56,778 bases of DNA, taken from contig JAAAJB010000181.1 in the NCBI GenBank assembly GCA_016098155.1, forward strand, positions 1 through 56,778, given 5' to 3'. Each line of letters starts with the position of its first letter. Within the stretch, counting starts at the first letter, position 1. This document shows positions 24,385 through 36,200 of the stretch, one piece after another. A program made the translations under genes and the position numbers. The DNA comes from Actinomortierella ambigua. Its lineage: Eukaryota > Mortierellomycota > Mortierellomycetes > Mortierellales > Mortierellaceae. Below the pieces are notes generated by a model that was given only the letters and a program-made list of their open reading frames with translations, did not search any database and was not told the origin of the DNA.

Positions 24385-27317
24385 TTCTCTCTTTTACTCT
24401 CGTTTTGTACATGTCTAGTGCTTCTTCAACAAGCGGCAGCGAGGTGGCTGGATGCAAGGATGCATGTATCTCCGATGTGGTGGAACGAGGAGCTACATCG
24501 CGCGCAACACAACAAAACGACAAGACGAAAGGACAAAGGAATGTCGCTGCAGATTGGACAAAAACCTTTAGACTCGGCACGCTTTGTTCGTTTTGGCGAA
24601 AAGCCCCCAATTCGACCTCTTGACGGATGAACGAAAAAGAAACATTGTTGGTCTATGGTCATGTCGGGTCCGTGCGAGTCGCCGAAAGCGAATGTTCGTT
24701 TTGCCGAAGGACGTGACCCAAAGGACAAAGACAGTGTGAAGACAAGAGGAAAGCTAGAAGAAGAAAAAAAAACCTCTCTCCAGGGGATGTGTTACACAAA
24801 CATCCAGCCATTCTCTCTCCCTGCATCGAATTGCTCTTCTTCTTTTCACCAACACTGTAGTACAGAACTTACCCTCTTGGCCCATGGGATGGCTTTCTCA
24901 CCCTCCCCGAATCTCGCCTCCCATTACTTTTGTTTGCTCACCTTCCAATTCACCCCTCTACTTCACTAACAGCGTACCACCACCACTACTTACTACCACC
25001 ACCACCACCACCTTCTCCCTCGCCACCCCTTGATTTGGCTCTCTACCAATGTACTTCTCTGTCTTTGGGAAGGGTGAGTGTAAGCCATAATCTTTGTTTT
25101 TTTTTTTTTTGGTATCCCTTTCACATCTATTTCGCTTTTCTTCCTTCTGCAACTGCATCTCTTTCATCCCATCTTTGAGGATAACCTCATGCCAGAGCGA
25201 CACTCCTTTTTGATGCACGATTTTTTACCCCTCTATCCTCGGATTTTTTTGCTTTTTTTGCTCTCAGGTAGTAAACGAACAATGCTGCATCTGGGGGGGG
25301 GGCGATGTCATACTTGTAATGCTTCCTTGGCATGACAAGCCATGCAAGAGATGTACTAGCGCCTCACTTTGTCTGTCGGTCTGCTTGTCTATCTGGTTAT
25401 TCCACCACCACTCCCTCTCCCCACCCAACCCCCCCATCCACCCCAATCGAGATATTGGATGAAAGGACCTATCAAAAAAAAAAGTCGATGAGGGGAAAGG
25501 GGGCACAAAGGGGTGGGTGGGACGGAGTAAGTGGGAGAACTTGCTCTTGCAACAACATAGAAAAAAAAAGCACATGATAGCGCCGCATTGGGGGGGGGGG
25601 AGGCGGGAGTTGATGAGGGGGGAGGAGTGCGAAAAACAAATGTCCTTGAACAGGCCAAGAATGGTCAAATGCGATGGTCTAGGACCACATCTGTAGTCAA
25701 ATACACACAAATACACACACAAAACGCACACATGTACACACACATAGTAAACACACATACACAATACACTCCTTGCAATCTAGAAGCCCTTGCCTGACAG
25801 AAGGAGGAGATGAGTAGAGAGAGAGAAGAAGTAACGTGGAGACTCCCTTTTTTTCATTGCTGTACGCCTGTTCTTCGCAGCATCACGTCTGAAAAATGAA
25901 AAGCAGATATTGAGGTCGATCTGTAGTTATTTTTGAGCAACACCCCATTAGCAAAGCAAATAGAACACGAGCGTGCACTACTCCTTGTATGTAGCAGTAG
26001 TAGTAGTAGTAGGTAGTAGCAGTGGGTAAGTACTGTAGTAATAACTGGTATATTTCTCATTGCCCTGACCGCGAATGTCGTAAGAAAAACGCATTGGCCA
26101 GGTGAAAAAAGGAAGGGGAAAAGGCGCGAATCCAAACAAGAGCTGGTTTATTTTTGTCACGCTCATTTGTGGCCCCTTCTCTCTTTGATCGTGAAGCCAA
26201 TATACTGCGTCTCGTGAGTACCTTCCTCCTATGTTATATCAGCGCTTATTTTCGCTTTTCACTCTGCCGGACTATCGTCTCCCTTTTTTCCTTCTCCAAA
26301 AAAAAAAAAAAAAGGTAATATCAGGCACCTCTCATCCAGGGAAGGAAGTGAGAAAAAAAAGGGGGGGGGAAGGAGAGGGGACGGGCAGTGTGGCGTACAT
26401 TGGAAGAAATCAGGGGTAAAGTGAAATCAAAGGAAGGGGGGTATGTGTGTGTGTGGTGTCGAGCCCGAGATGTGCATCTCTACAATGAGAAGAGAGGAAG
26501 TAATTCCTTTGATCAAAACGAAACAAGAGAATCAATCTTGGAAAGAGCACATCTGCAAGACCAGTGGGGGGGGGGGTTTGCCCAATGACATTTTGCACTC
26601 GTAGGCACGCGTTTCCATCATCCATTGTTGACAAATGCTGACTGTGTTACTGTGTCGCGTTTTTTTTTGTTTTTTTTGTGCCGTTAGAACTACTTTAGGG
26701 CGGGTACATGTGTTAGTGACCTTTGTCAGTTGAGGTGGTGGTGTTTGTCAGTCAGTTGATGTTATGACACTTGTCAGTCAGAATTTGTGCCTGTCTCGGC
26801 GATATTGATGATAGTCCTCTGTCGTAATTTGTCATCTAAGGAAGTAGCATTGGCCTCGTCAGCAGTGGCTCGCTTGCAAAAAAAGAGACATGTACAGCTA
26901 GGAAGGCCAATTCCTTAGGCAAGATGACACAGGACAGGCCCTCCCTTCCAAACATCTGGTGGTACAGCCCAGAGGATGCACAGCAAGGGCAGCAAAACAA
27001 AACAGTAAGACAGGGGAGGGGGGGGATAGAAGACAATAAGATAACGGATGTCGAGTGAGTACGTACTACTGTACGTCTGCGGTGTTCAAGGAAGCCACAC
27101 GAAAGACGTAGCAAACCACATCGTTGCATGCTTGATGAACATCTTTGTGCGCAATCGAATGTACATACCATGCTGAGTATGTTGTCCAACAATCTGCAAC
27201 AGGCAAACGATCGCGTTTTTTTTTAAGCGCTGCCATGGGTGTCTGAATAAGAAACCATCCTTGTCTGTCTGTGCCAGCTATTTTTCCACTCTCTCAATCA
27301 GACATCGGTCACAAGAG

Positions 27318-27339
27318 CGTCGTCGTCGTCGTCGTCGTC
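27318..27339. repeat. (GTC)n trinucleotide repeat
   Basis: Seven uninterrupted GTC/CGT units in noncoding sequence. Confidence 0.8.
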
Positions 27340-28550
27340 TTTGTCCACTTAAAATGTGCCAATCCCACTGCGTAGTCAAAATAATGTGTTATTGGCGTGT
27401 CTGAATCTCGATCACATATTATTGTGATTGTTTCGGCCTTGATGAGGTTAAGAGGAATTTGACGAAAAAAAAAAAAAAAAACCTACTTTCTCGTTTGTTC
27501 TGAAAACCTCCCTATCACATTTGTCCGATCAAACGGGTAGACCAGTGTCACACATTAAGATTGTGTTTCGAGTCTATGGTAGACAGCCAGCTGGAGGGAT
27601 GGCTCCAGTGCAATGCTAGGGTCTAGAGCATCCGATCCTCGAAAAAAAAGGTGTACCTCCAAAGATGCGTTTATTTTTGTCTGAACATGATCGATAGAGG
27701 ATGAATGTGGAGTGAAAAGAGAAGGGAGGAAGGATGGATATCATGTTTGACAGAACAGGTGTCTCTGTACCAATAGACAAATCTATTGCGTGCCCACCCA
27801 CGATTCTCATGAAGCGCTATCAGTCTGTCTCTCCTCTCTTGCGGAAGGTATCGCGATGTCACAGCCCATCAGGGGCATCTCATAACTACCCACGTTTCTT
27901 CTTTGCAATCAGCAGTTTGCTTTGAAATGACTACCTGAGCGCGACAGCCAAACTCTAAGGTAGTTTATGAATTTAGCTGAGAGAAAGAGAGAGAGGGAGG
28001 GTGAAATGAAATAGAGAGAGAGAGAAGACAATTCTGACCAGGGCAGGTAGCAATGAATAGATATCTCTGTCTGTCTGACAGGCGTGGAAAAGAGAGAGTA
28101 TTAAGGAGAGGGTTGCTGTAGACCGAGGGATTATCCTTTCTACGGCTGTAGGGGGTACGCACAGTGTACGTAGTGCTGCAAGATGCAGCAGCAGGTTGGT
28201 GCTGGGCCCTGTCCACCCATCCACCATGATTATTATTTATTATTTTACTACTATAGGTTCATTAACCTTGTTTATGCAGAGAAGGCACGGAGGAAGGAAA
28301 ATCTACATGCAAATGAAGCATACATTATTCCTTTTCTTTTTTTTCCCTGCATTTTCACAGCATTTGTCTATTTGTAGCGATTGGGTCCTATAAGCGGGGC
28401 TTGACGGCGCATAGAGAGAAGATTAGAGTTGCTTATGCACATCGTTTTTAGGACCCCGTGATGAAGCCGCGGAAGTTTTGTCGGGCTTGCATGGCGCAAT
28501 GAAAGAGAGGGGAAAGCGACACATAAAAGGCGGGCGTCCAGGTGAGGATG

Positions 28551-28582
28551 GTGAGGATGATGATGATGATGATGATGATGAT
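28551..28582. repeat. (GAT)n trinucleotide repeat
   Basis: About eight uninterrupted GAT units preceded by imperfect GAGGATG copies. Confidence 0.8.
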
Positions 28583-29829
28583 GGTTCTGAAACTTTCCAC
28601 AAATATAAAAAGGGCTAATAAGATATGAGGAAGGGACGTGGTTCGTGGGAGGTACGCTGGTTGAGGTACAACTCACTCCTCTTTCTTCGTTTCTATTGTG
28701 TCCTCAATTCATAAACTCCCGCCAGAAAAACAAACAAACAAAAAAAACACCTCTCCAATTTGTCAATGACGTGCGGACAAGTGGACAAACGGTTTTGCCC
28801 TCCATTGTGATTGAACAAGTGAGAAACAATAGGTGGCAAATAGCAAAGGAGCTGCCGTGAGAAGCAGGGCAGGCCCCGCCGCCCAGAGAGCAAAAACGGC
28901 AGTTAGGTGGCTCTTGGAGACTTCAGCTGGACTCCCCTGCTTATCCCCGCCCACGGACAGGGTTAGATCGTCCCGTTCTGGTGGTGGAGGTTCTTGTACG
29001 TATAACCTTCACACCGACTTCGATGTCATTGCTTACGCTACCTGCGTGTTTTTTTTATTCCTTTTTTGCATGTCCACACCCGAACAGACGGTACTATACA
29101 TACCTGTTTCGGGCTTCAGGACACTCCTACCGACAACAAAAAGCCAAAGCTCTTATACCACTGGTGACCCTCCTCCGTGTATGTGGAGAATGTCCGCTAA
29201 AACTCCTCTCCCCCTCTCCCCCTTTTTCTTGGAGCAACGTGCTGCTTACCTGACATGTTGTCTCATTGGTTTTATGCCCTTTCTTCGCGCACTCTATCGA
29301 AATGCAGCCTATGGTGCCATGGCATACAAACTTCCCAACCAGCCGGCTCGCTGCACTCAGTACTTTACTTTGTGATTTTAAAGGCCCTCTTGAACTTTTT
29401 GTCGGCCTGTTGAACTCTTTGTCGGCCTCTGCAACTCATATCTCCTCTCGTCATTTTTTTCCGAGGAAGAAAGAGCTGGGGCAGTGTTTCGGATTACACG
29501 CAGAGTTTCTTTATTTTTCATATCAGATGCCTTCAAGTTATAAATCGAGTTTGCACCCCCCCCCCACCACCACTACACACTTTTGTCTTTTTGGAAGCGG
29601 AAGAAAACGAGAGGAGGGATTCATTTCAATATAACCTGGCACAGTTTCACAACAATCTCGTTTGTACAACACATCAGTTCCGAACAGGGTTCTCCTTTCC
29701 CCCAAAACTTCAAAGTGTTGCCACCCCTTATATGAGGGAGGGCTGTGCGCTCGAACGAAGAAGAAAAACAAGAAGAGCAAGAAGAAGAGGAACAAGATTG
29801 TCTCTGATGACTCTCAAGACCAACAAAGT

Positions 29830-29839
29830 NNNNNNNNNN
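29830..29839. other. Assembly gap (10 N) beside an A run
   Basis: Ten N followed directly by 13 A. The true length and sequence here are unknown; the gap lies in noncoding DNA. Confidence 0.95.
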
Positions 29840-30180
29840 AAAAAAAAAAAAAGTCGACTACTACATAGTTGGTTGGGGTAGACTAGGCGAGGTTGTCATT
29901 TCAAGACATCGTGCACTGAAAGGTTTCACTTGACATCGACATCGAGGACAGTAGTATACGTGTTGTAGGATGGTTTCTTTCACCCGTGCGCGCGAGAGCA
30001 ATGCATCGTTGTCAAGGGGCAGTAGTTATTGTAGTAATCTAGGATAAATGTGCGAGAAAGAGAGGCAAAGGAGCCCACTGCGTGAAAATGGCGCGTGCTT
30101 GTCAAGGACAAGACATCGTGACTGCGTGCACCACATGGCTATACCATCAGTCTCGATCACTTTCTTTCTAGCCATCATTC

Positions 30181-30306
30181 CTCTCCCAAATTATACACAC
30201 TCACTTTTTCACATTCAGTGCCTCCCCCCCCCCCTTCTTTTCCATCCTCTACCTAATTCATCTCTCAATCCCGCATTCTCATTTCCCCATCTCCCCCTCC
30301 CCATTC
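30181..30306 (+). promoter_or_regulatory. Pyrimidine-rich leader of the Gpc1-like gene
   Basis: C/T-rich stretch, with a C11 run at 30224-30234, ending directly at the ATG at 30307. Confidence 0.4.
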
Positions 30307-32379
30307 ATGGTCGCTTCTGATTCTGAGTATAACGCGTCTCTAGGGCGTTGCGTCTCGGCGCCAGGCGACATCGAGCACGAAGAGCAGCGGCAGGAAGAGG
30401 AGGACGAGGAAGACCACACCTATGATGACGCGCGCGTGTCCGACCCGGCGTTGCTGTCGGAGCCGCCGAGTCCGTCGCTGGGACCGATCAAGACCCCGAA
30501 TCTACTCTCGCACCTGTCGTTCAGTCTAGACTCGTTTCTGGCGCAGAACCTGGAGGAGGAGCTGACTGAGCTGCCCGTACTGGCGACGCAGATGTACAAC
30601 AGTCTTCGGTCGGACCTGTCCAAGACCAAGCATCAGCTCCGGCATCGCATGGGTCACAAAACACGGCAATTGCAAAACCAGATGGATTCGACCACCAGGG
30701 ACTTGAAGGCCCAGATTGACATGTCGTTGCTGATGTGGAAGCGGAATATGAAGAAGGCGAGCGTGGTCAAGTTTATCGACAAGGTCGCGTTCACGCTGGG
30801 CATGATGGAGTGCTGCATGACCCCTTGGCTTGTCGCGACGTTTCCAGAGTGGATTCCGACGGTGCATACCATACAGACGGTCATACTCGTGATGGGGCGG
30901 TACTTTATCTACAAGCGGAAGAGCTGGCACTATTTTCTTATCGACATGTGTTATTTCGTAAGTCAGACAAATAGGGTGCGAGAGTGCGTGAATCATGGGG
31001 GAGGGGAGGGTGAAAACAATGTGTGAGCGAGTGTTTGTATGTATGTATGTGCGCAAGGTGTGTGTGTGTGTGTGTATGTGTGCGCTCGTGATGTCCCCAC
31101 CCCCTTCTTAATTGTGATGATAGCAATGAAAAGCAGGTCCCTGATTCTCGCAGTGATTATGCTGTGATGAGCATGATATCATAATTGAGCATAGGCCCCC
31201 TCAACACCACTGACGAAACGGTCGATTCTGATTGGCTGACATCCAAATTTGGTGGTATCATTCAACATAGGTCAATGCAGCTGTTCTTCTCTTCATGTAC
31301 GCCTTTCCCCAGTCCTCCCTCCTCTTTGGCGCTATCTGGCTGCTCTGCAATGGGCCCCTGGCCTTTGCCATCATTGCATGGCGCAACAGTCTCGTTCTTC
31401 ACAGGTACTGTTAGCTCACCCTCCTCCTCTTATTGATGTTGAAGGAGCCACTGCTTCTTTAGAGAACTAACCCTCACCCCTCTGTCACTCTCTCACTCTC
31501 TCTTTGTTTGTGTATTATGGATCTAGTCTTGACCGAGTGACGAGTGTATTCATTCATCTTTCACCACCCATCACTCTTTACACGATCCGATGGCTGTATC
31601 CGGACCCGCATTTTGAGAGATTCCCAGCCCTCAGGAACCTCGACTCGTTGCCGATAGGCAAGACGCTCGGCGCAGCCATTGGTCTCTATCTGACATGGCA
31701 GACCGTCTACTACCTGCTGGTAGTCGTTCATTACAGGGAGAAGGTCAAGGCTGGCAAGCGGGTCACATCCTATAGCTGGCTCCTCAGCGATCCCAAAGCT
31801 GGCGCCATCTCCAAAGCTGCCCACACGTTTGGCGAAAAATATAGCATCCTTACCTTTATGGCCATGCAGCTCGTCTATACGGTATGTCAAGACGCTATTT
31901 TTTTTGGGAACCCTTCCCCCTCCCCAAGTTGATTGTGTGAAAATCATGACACTAACAATCTATTCCTATTCATACACATGTAGGTACTCACGTGCTTCTT
32001 GGCCTTTTTCACATATGCCTCGTTCAAGCTGAACACTGCATTCTTGGTGACAATGTTCTTGGCATGTGTGTGGAACGGCGCAAACTACTACATGGAGGTG
32101 TTTAGCAAGCAGTACGAGAAGCAGCTCAACAAATTGGCGTCCGAGGTGTCGAGCGCCGTGAATGCGAATCAACAACCCAAGACTGGTCATCTCCACCAAG
32201 AAGGCGGTCATAGGCCAGGAGCAGGGAAACGAGACAGCGTGGATCTCCACCGGTCGAGCTCTGAGGGCGACGCTGGCCACCTGCAGCAGGGCGCTCATAG
32301 ACAGGAGCCGCTACATGGAGGACAAGAAGAGAATCAAGGAAGGATAGCAACAGGACATAGCAAAGTCAAAAACGAGTGA
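30307..32379 (+). CDS. GPC1: Glycerophosphocholine acyltransferase, Gpc1-like (DUF2838 family)
   Basis: CDS join(30307..30957,31271..31404,31527..31881,31984..32379), 511 aa, phases consistent. The cytosolic N-terminus (1-160) is acidic and then coiled-coil-like. From about residue 165 the multi-pass membrane region starts: IDKVAFTLGMMECCMTPWL, MGRYFIYKRKSWHYFLIDMC, NGPLAFAIIAWRNSLVLHS and LDRVTSVFIHLSPPITLYT. The YxYxxKxWHYFLxDxCYF and WRNSLVxHSLDxVTSxFIHxxPP blocks are hallmarks of Gpc1. That enzyme acylates glycerophosphocholine with acyl-CoA to lysophosphatidylcholine, so that phosphatidylcholine can be rebuilt in the ER. Later hydrophobic segments include FLAFFTYASFKLNTAFLVTM, then NGANYYMEVFSKQYEKQL. 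The His/Gly/Gln-rich tail after about residue 430 is not conserved in type, and an alternative frame is open beneath it. The next gene starts only 234 bp downstream. Confidence 0.9.
31031..31080. repeat. TG/TATG microsatellite in Gpc1 intron 1
   Basis: Alternating (TATG)n and (TG)n within intron 30958-31270. Confidence 0.8.
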
Positions 32380-32613
32380 TTGTTGTACATACCTTATTTC
32401 TTTCAGGCTCGTCTACATAAAAAGATTTGCTCCCCCACTCATTTTTTAGAGTTCACCCATTGCACTCGACTTGGGACTGTGTTTTGATTGTAAAACTGAA
32501 GACCTCAGATTTTTTTGAGGGTGGGCCCAATTTTTCTTTCTTTTCTTTTATTACCCAGACACACCTCTTCCATCCTTCCCTCCCCCTCCCCCCACTCCAC
32601 TCTCAAGTCTCAG

Positions 32614-33186
32614 ATGCCATTCGAGTTCTGTCGGGACCCAGAAGGATGGGTATGGTGTAGTCTACAAAACCTCCCGAATTCCAATGTGCCATACCTGCAA
32701 TCATTCTGCTACTTGACGCGGACCTTGTCTTTTTAATTTTGTGGTTGCCCCTTTCTTTTTTTTTGTACTCATTCTCAGGGGCCGTTTAATGATACTCGAG
32801 TGGATTTTACGCCCTGTGCACTTCACACTTTTGTGTTGATAGTCCCATCGGCGATGTTTTGGCTATGGATGCTGTATTGGTCGTTCAAGATACCCTTTCG
32901 GTTTCCTGATTTACCCGCTTGGCGCCCTGGACTTTCGACGGCCGCTATCACGATGACACTGTTCATCCTCATATCCATCCGCGACGTGGTCGAAAAGCTA
33001 CCGGAGGGAGTGAGATTGACGAGCCCATCTTTTTACTACGCGTTGCAAGCGTTAATACTGCCATGGGTAAGGGGTGGTTTTTGGTCGCCTTTTTGTTTTG
33101 TCTGTTTTGCTAGGAAGAGAAGAAATGAGAGCTTGCCTAGGATGTCTCTTTGTCTTCAAGGAAAGGCAGCGTGTTTACTTACGCCA

Positions 33187-33237
<51 letters not shown>

Positions 33238-36200
33238 ATCAAACTCTTGTACCTTGTCGTCGTCTTCTCCTTCTTCATAGTGTGTTGCATTGTTTCTCAA
33301 CCTCCAAGTGCTAGCAACCAGGTTCCGATCCTCCGACACACACTTTCTCTTTTACATCTACGCCTTCATCTCCGGCGCCTGTCTCTACTGGACCATCTCG
33401 TCTCTTGCTTCCGAAACCATCCACGATCCTCCTTCTTCTCATCCACCATCATCCCCCTCGCCTTCCCTCTCGCCCCTCGAAGGCGCGACCGATATCCTAT
33501 ACCTCCTCCGATTTTACCTCCTCACCACCCTGACCTGCCTCACGATTGAAGCCTGGCCGCGCTATAGGATCACGAGCGTCGCCGCGACCAACAGCGATAC
33601 CCTCGACTTTGTCCCGGTCCGCTACCGGTCGATCCGCTATCTCGCCAACCTGTTCTCGCGCGTGACGTATTCGTACCTGGACCCATGGATGCGGCGCGGG
33701 TATACGGGCAAGCCAGGACCGATTACGGCGGACGACGTACCCGAGATGGTGCTCTCGGAGGCGTTGGCGGGTCCAACGGCGGCGAGGATCCAAGAGGCGT
33801 GGACGAAGGCTGTGGAGGAGGCAAGAAGAGCAGCAGGAGTCATGAACAAGGACAATCATACAAAAGGAATAAGAGGAAGGGGAGGACAAGGAGGACAAGG
33901 AAACAAAAATGAGGAGACGACCGCCATGGAAAAGCTGGATCTTCGATTTGTGATTCTGTTCCGAATGGAGGGATGGTGGCAGGCCTTGATACCGATGATG
34001 GTATATCGGCTACTGGGGCTGTGTTGTGGACTGGTGGTCCCTGTGCTGCTGAAGCATTTCCTCCGGTTCTTGGAGCAGTCGTCATCGTCATCGTCGTCGT
34101 TGCCGTCGTCAACATCGCCACCACAACCACCACCGCCGATGCGAGTCGGGCTGTTGCTGACGGGAGGCATGTTTGTGGCGAGTGCGCTGTCGTCGGCGCT
34201 ATTGATTGGGAGCATACAGATGGCGGTCGAGCATGGACAGATGATCCGCGGAGGACTGATTGATTTGATCTATCGCAAGAGCCTTGTCTTGGCGCCCGAG
34301 GCGCGCCAGGCCCACACCGTTGGGTCGATTGTGAACCGGATGTCCGTTGATTGCGACAAGTGGGCGGTAAGTTTTTTTTTTTTTTTTTTTTTTTTGATGA
34401 ATTGAAAGGTGAAAAGATAAACAAGGGCGCGATTTACGCTGGTGCCTTTTCAACCCTTGACTAATCAAGTGGGGAGGGGTCTGGCTCTTTTCGTATTCTT
34501 GCGAGATAGTCATGCATGGGATTGATTCCGTGGACAGCCCTGATTCCTTTCCAGCTTGTGGTAGCCATCTCTTTACGTAGGTCCAAAACCAGAGAAAAAG
34601 GGGGGAAAAAAGCCAGCAAAAAGCAAGTGGTAAGGTTTTGTAGCTCATCGAGCACTCATCGGAACAAACTCTTTTCAATGGTTTTTTTTTTCCTCCGCAT
34701 CTCCCCTAGTGTACTCGACGATTGGCTGGAGCATTGCGGCCGGTATTCTGGTCGTTCTCATTCTGATGCCGATTCAAGGACGCCTTGGCGCCAAACTGAA
34801 CAAGTCAGAGGCTATCAAGCTGAACAGGATGGACGAACGTGTACGTCTAATGGCCGAGATTCTGGCTAGTATCAAGGTCATCAAGCTCTATGGCTGGGAA
34901 GCCTCGTTCCAGAACAAGATCGGCGGCGTCAGGCAGGAGGAACTCCAGGCATTGAGGAAGATGACGTGGACGCGCGCCCTGATGGATATTGTGCTCACCT
35001 CGACGACGCTGTTGATGGCCCTGTCCACCTTTGCTGTCTATGCGATGGTGGGCGGGCCAGGATTCACGCCGGGCAAGATGACGGTCGACGTGGTCTTTGC
35101 GAGCATTGCCTTGTTTGGGATGGTGAGCGAGCCGATGGATATGATCAGCCACTGTATGGCCTCGATGATCAGCCTCAAGGTCTCGTCGCGTCGCATCCAG
35201 GAATTCTTGCTATCGGACGAAATGGACGAGACTGTCGTCGACCGATACCCGAGGGAGAGAGGCCAGCCGAACGCTGTCGCTATCCGACTCGAGCATGCTA
35301 CAATGACTTGGTCCAGGCCGTCAAAGGTAGTGGCGGCAGCAGGGGCAACCGGGGTAACAGGAGGGGACGATCAAGGACAGGATGCTTACCGAACGGAGGA
35401 GGCGGTGGACGAATCTTCGCCGCTGCTGGCCAACGGTCGCCAAAAACAATATCACCACCACCCTTCCTCCACAACAACCACCGCCAAGCCAGTCCTATCC
35501 AATATCGACCTCACATGCCATGGGCGCACGTTAACGGCCGTGGTCGGCCGTGTTGGGCAGGGCAAGTCGTCGTTGCTGTCGGCGATCATCGGCGAGATGT
35601 ACAAGCTCGAGGGTTCGATTTCTGTCTATGGCTCGGTGGCCTATGTTCCGCAACAAGCGTGGATTTTACACGGCACGATCCGTCACAACATCGTGTTGAA
35701 CAAACAGTACGACCCCGTCAAATACAACCGGGTCCTGGATGCCTGTTGTCTCAAGCCCGACATCGAGATCTTGCCCGCGGGGGACATGACCGAGATTGGT
35801 GAGCGAGGGATCAATCTTTCGGGAGGCCAGAAGCAGCGGATCGCACTGGCGAGGGCGACCTACCAGGATGCGGATATTTACCTATTGGACGATCCACTGA
35901 GTGCGGTCGATGCCCATGTGGGTCACCACATGTGGACGCATCTGTTGGGACCAAAGGGCATATTGAGGAACAAGACGCGCGTGCTGGTCACCCATGGCAT
36001 CCACCATCTGCACATGACCGACCAGATTGTGACGCTGCACGAGGGACGGATCAGTGAGAAGGGACGGTTTCAGCAGCTGGTGGCCCGCCGGGGGGGTTTC
36101 TTCCGACTGATTAACGAAGGTCGAGCGGAGGCCTTGGCCAGGCGGCGCTCGAGTGGGTCTTTGATCGTTCTTGGTGGGACAGTTGATGCGGGTGGTGGTG

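Larger units (their letters stand above)
18781..30180. other. Gene-poor interval of about 11.4 kb
   Basis: I find no gene that can be supported. Contents are simple repeats (CA, GAT, GTC, CT/GA), many G and C runs of 9-11, short CT-rich frames, and repeats of the TGACTGAC/TTGTCAGTCAG type near 19080-19125 and 26720-26785. A few frames (26836-27192 minus, 27671-27862 minus, 28833-29375 plus) look weakly protein-like but have no consistent splice or homology support. Noncoding RNA or very long regulatory leaders for the flanking divergent genes are possible. Confidence 0.5.

Noticed and set aside
24276..25770. CA-rich repeats considered as telomere-like or CRISPR-like arrays
   Set aside because: Units are irregular dinucleotide-based with no spacers and no telomeric unit; ordinary microsatellites.
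28833..29375. 180-aa plus-strand frame
   Set aside because: All three frames are partly open here and none matches a family; no transcript signals.
34966..35802. 278-aa plus frame inside ABCC exon 5
   Set aside because: Shadow of the transporter frame, whose NBD1 motifs are unmistakable.
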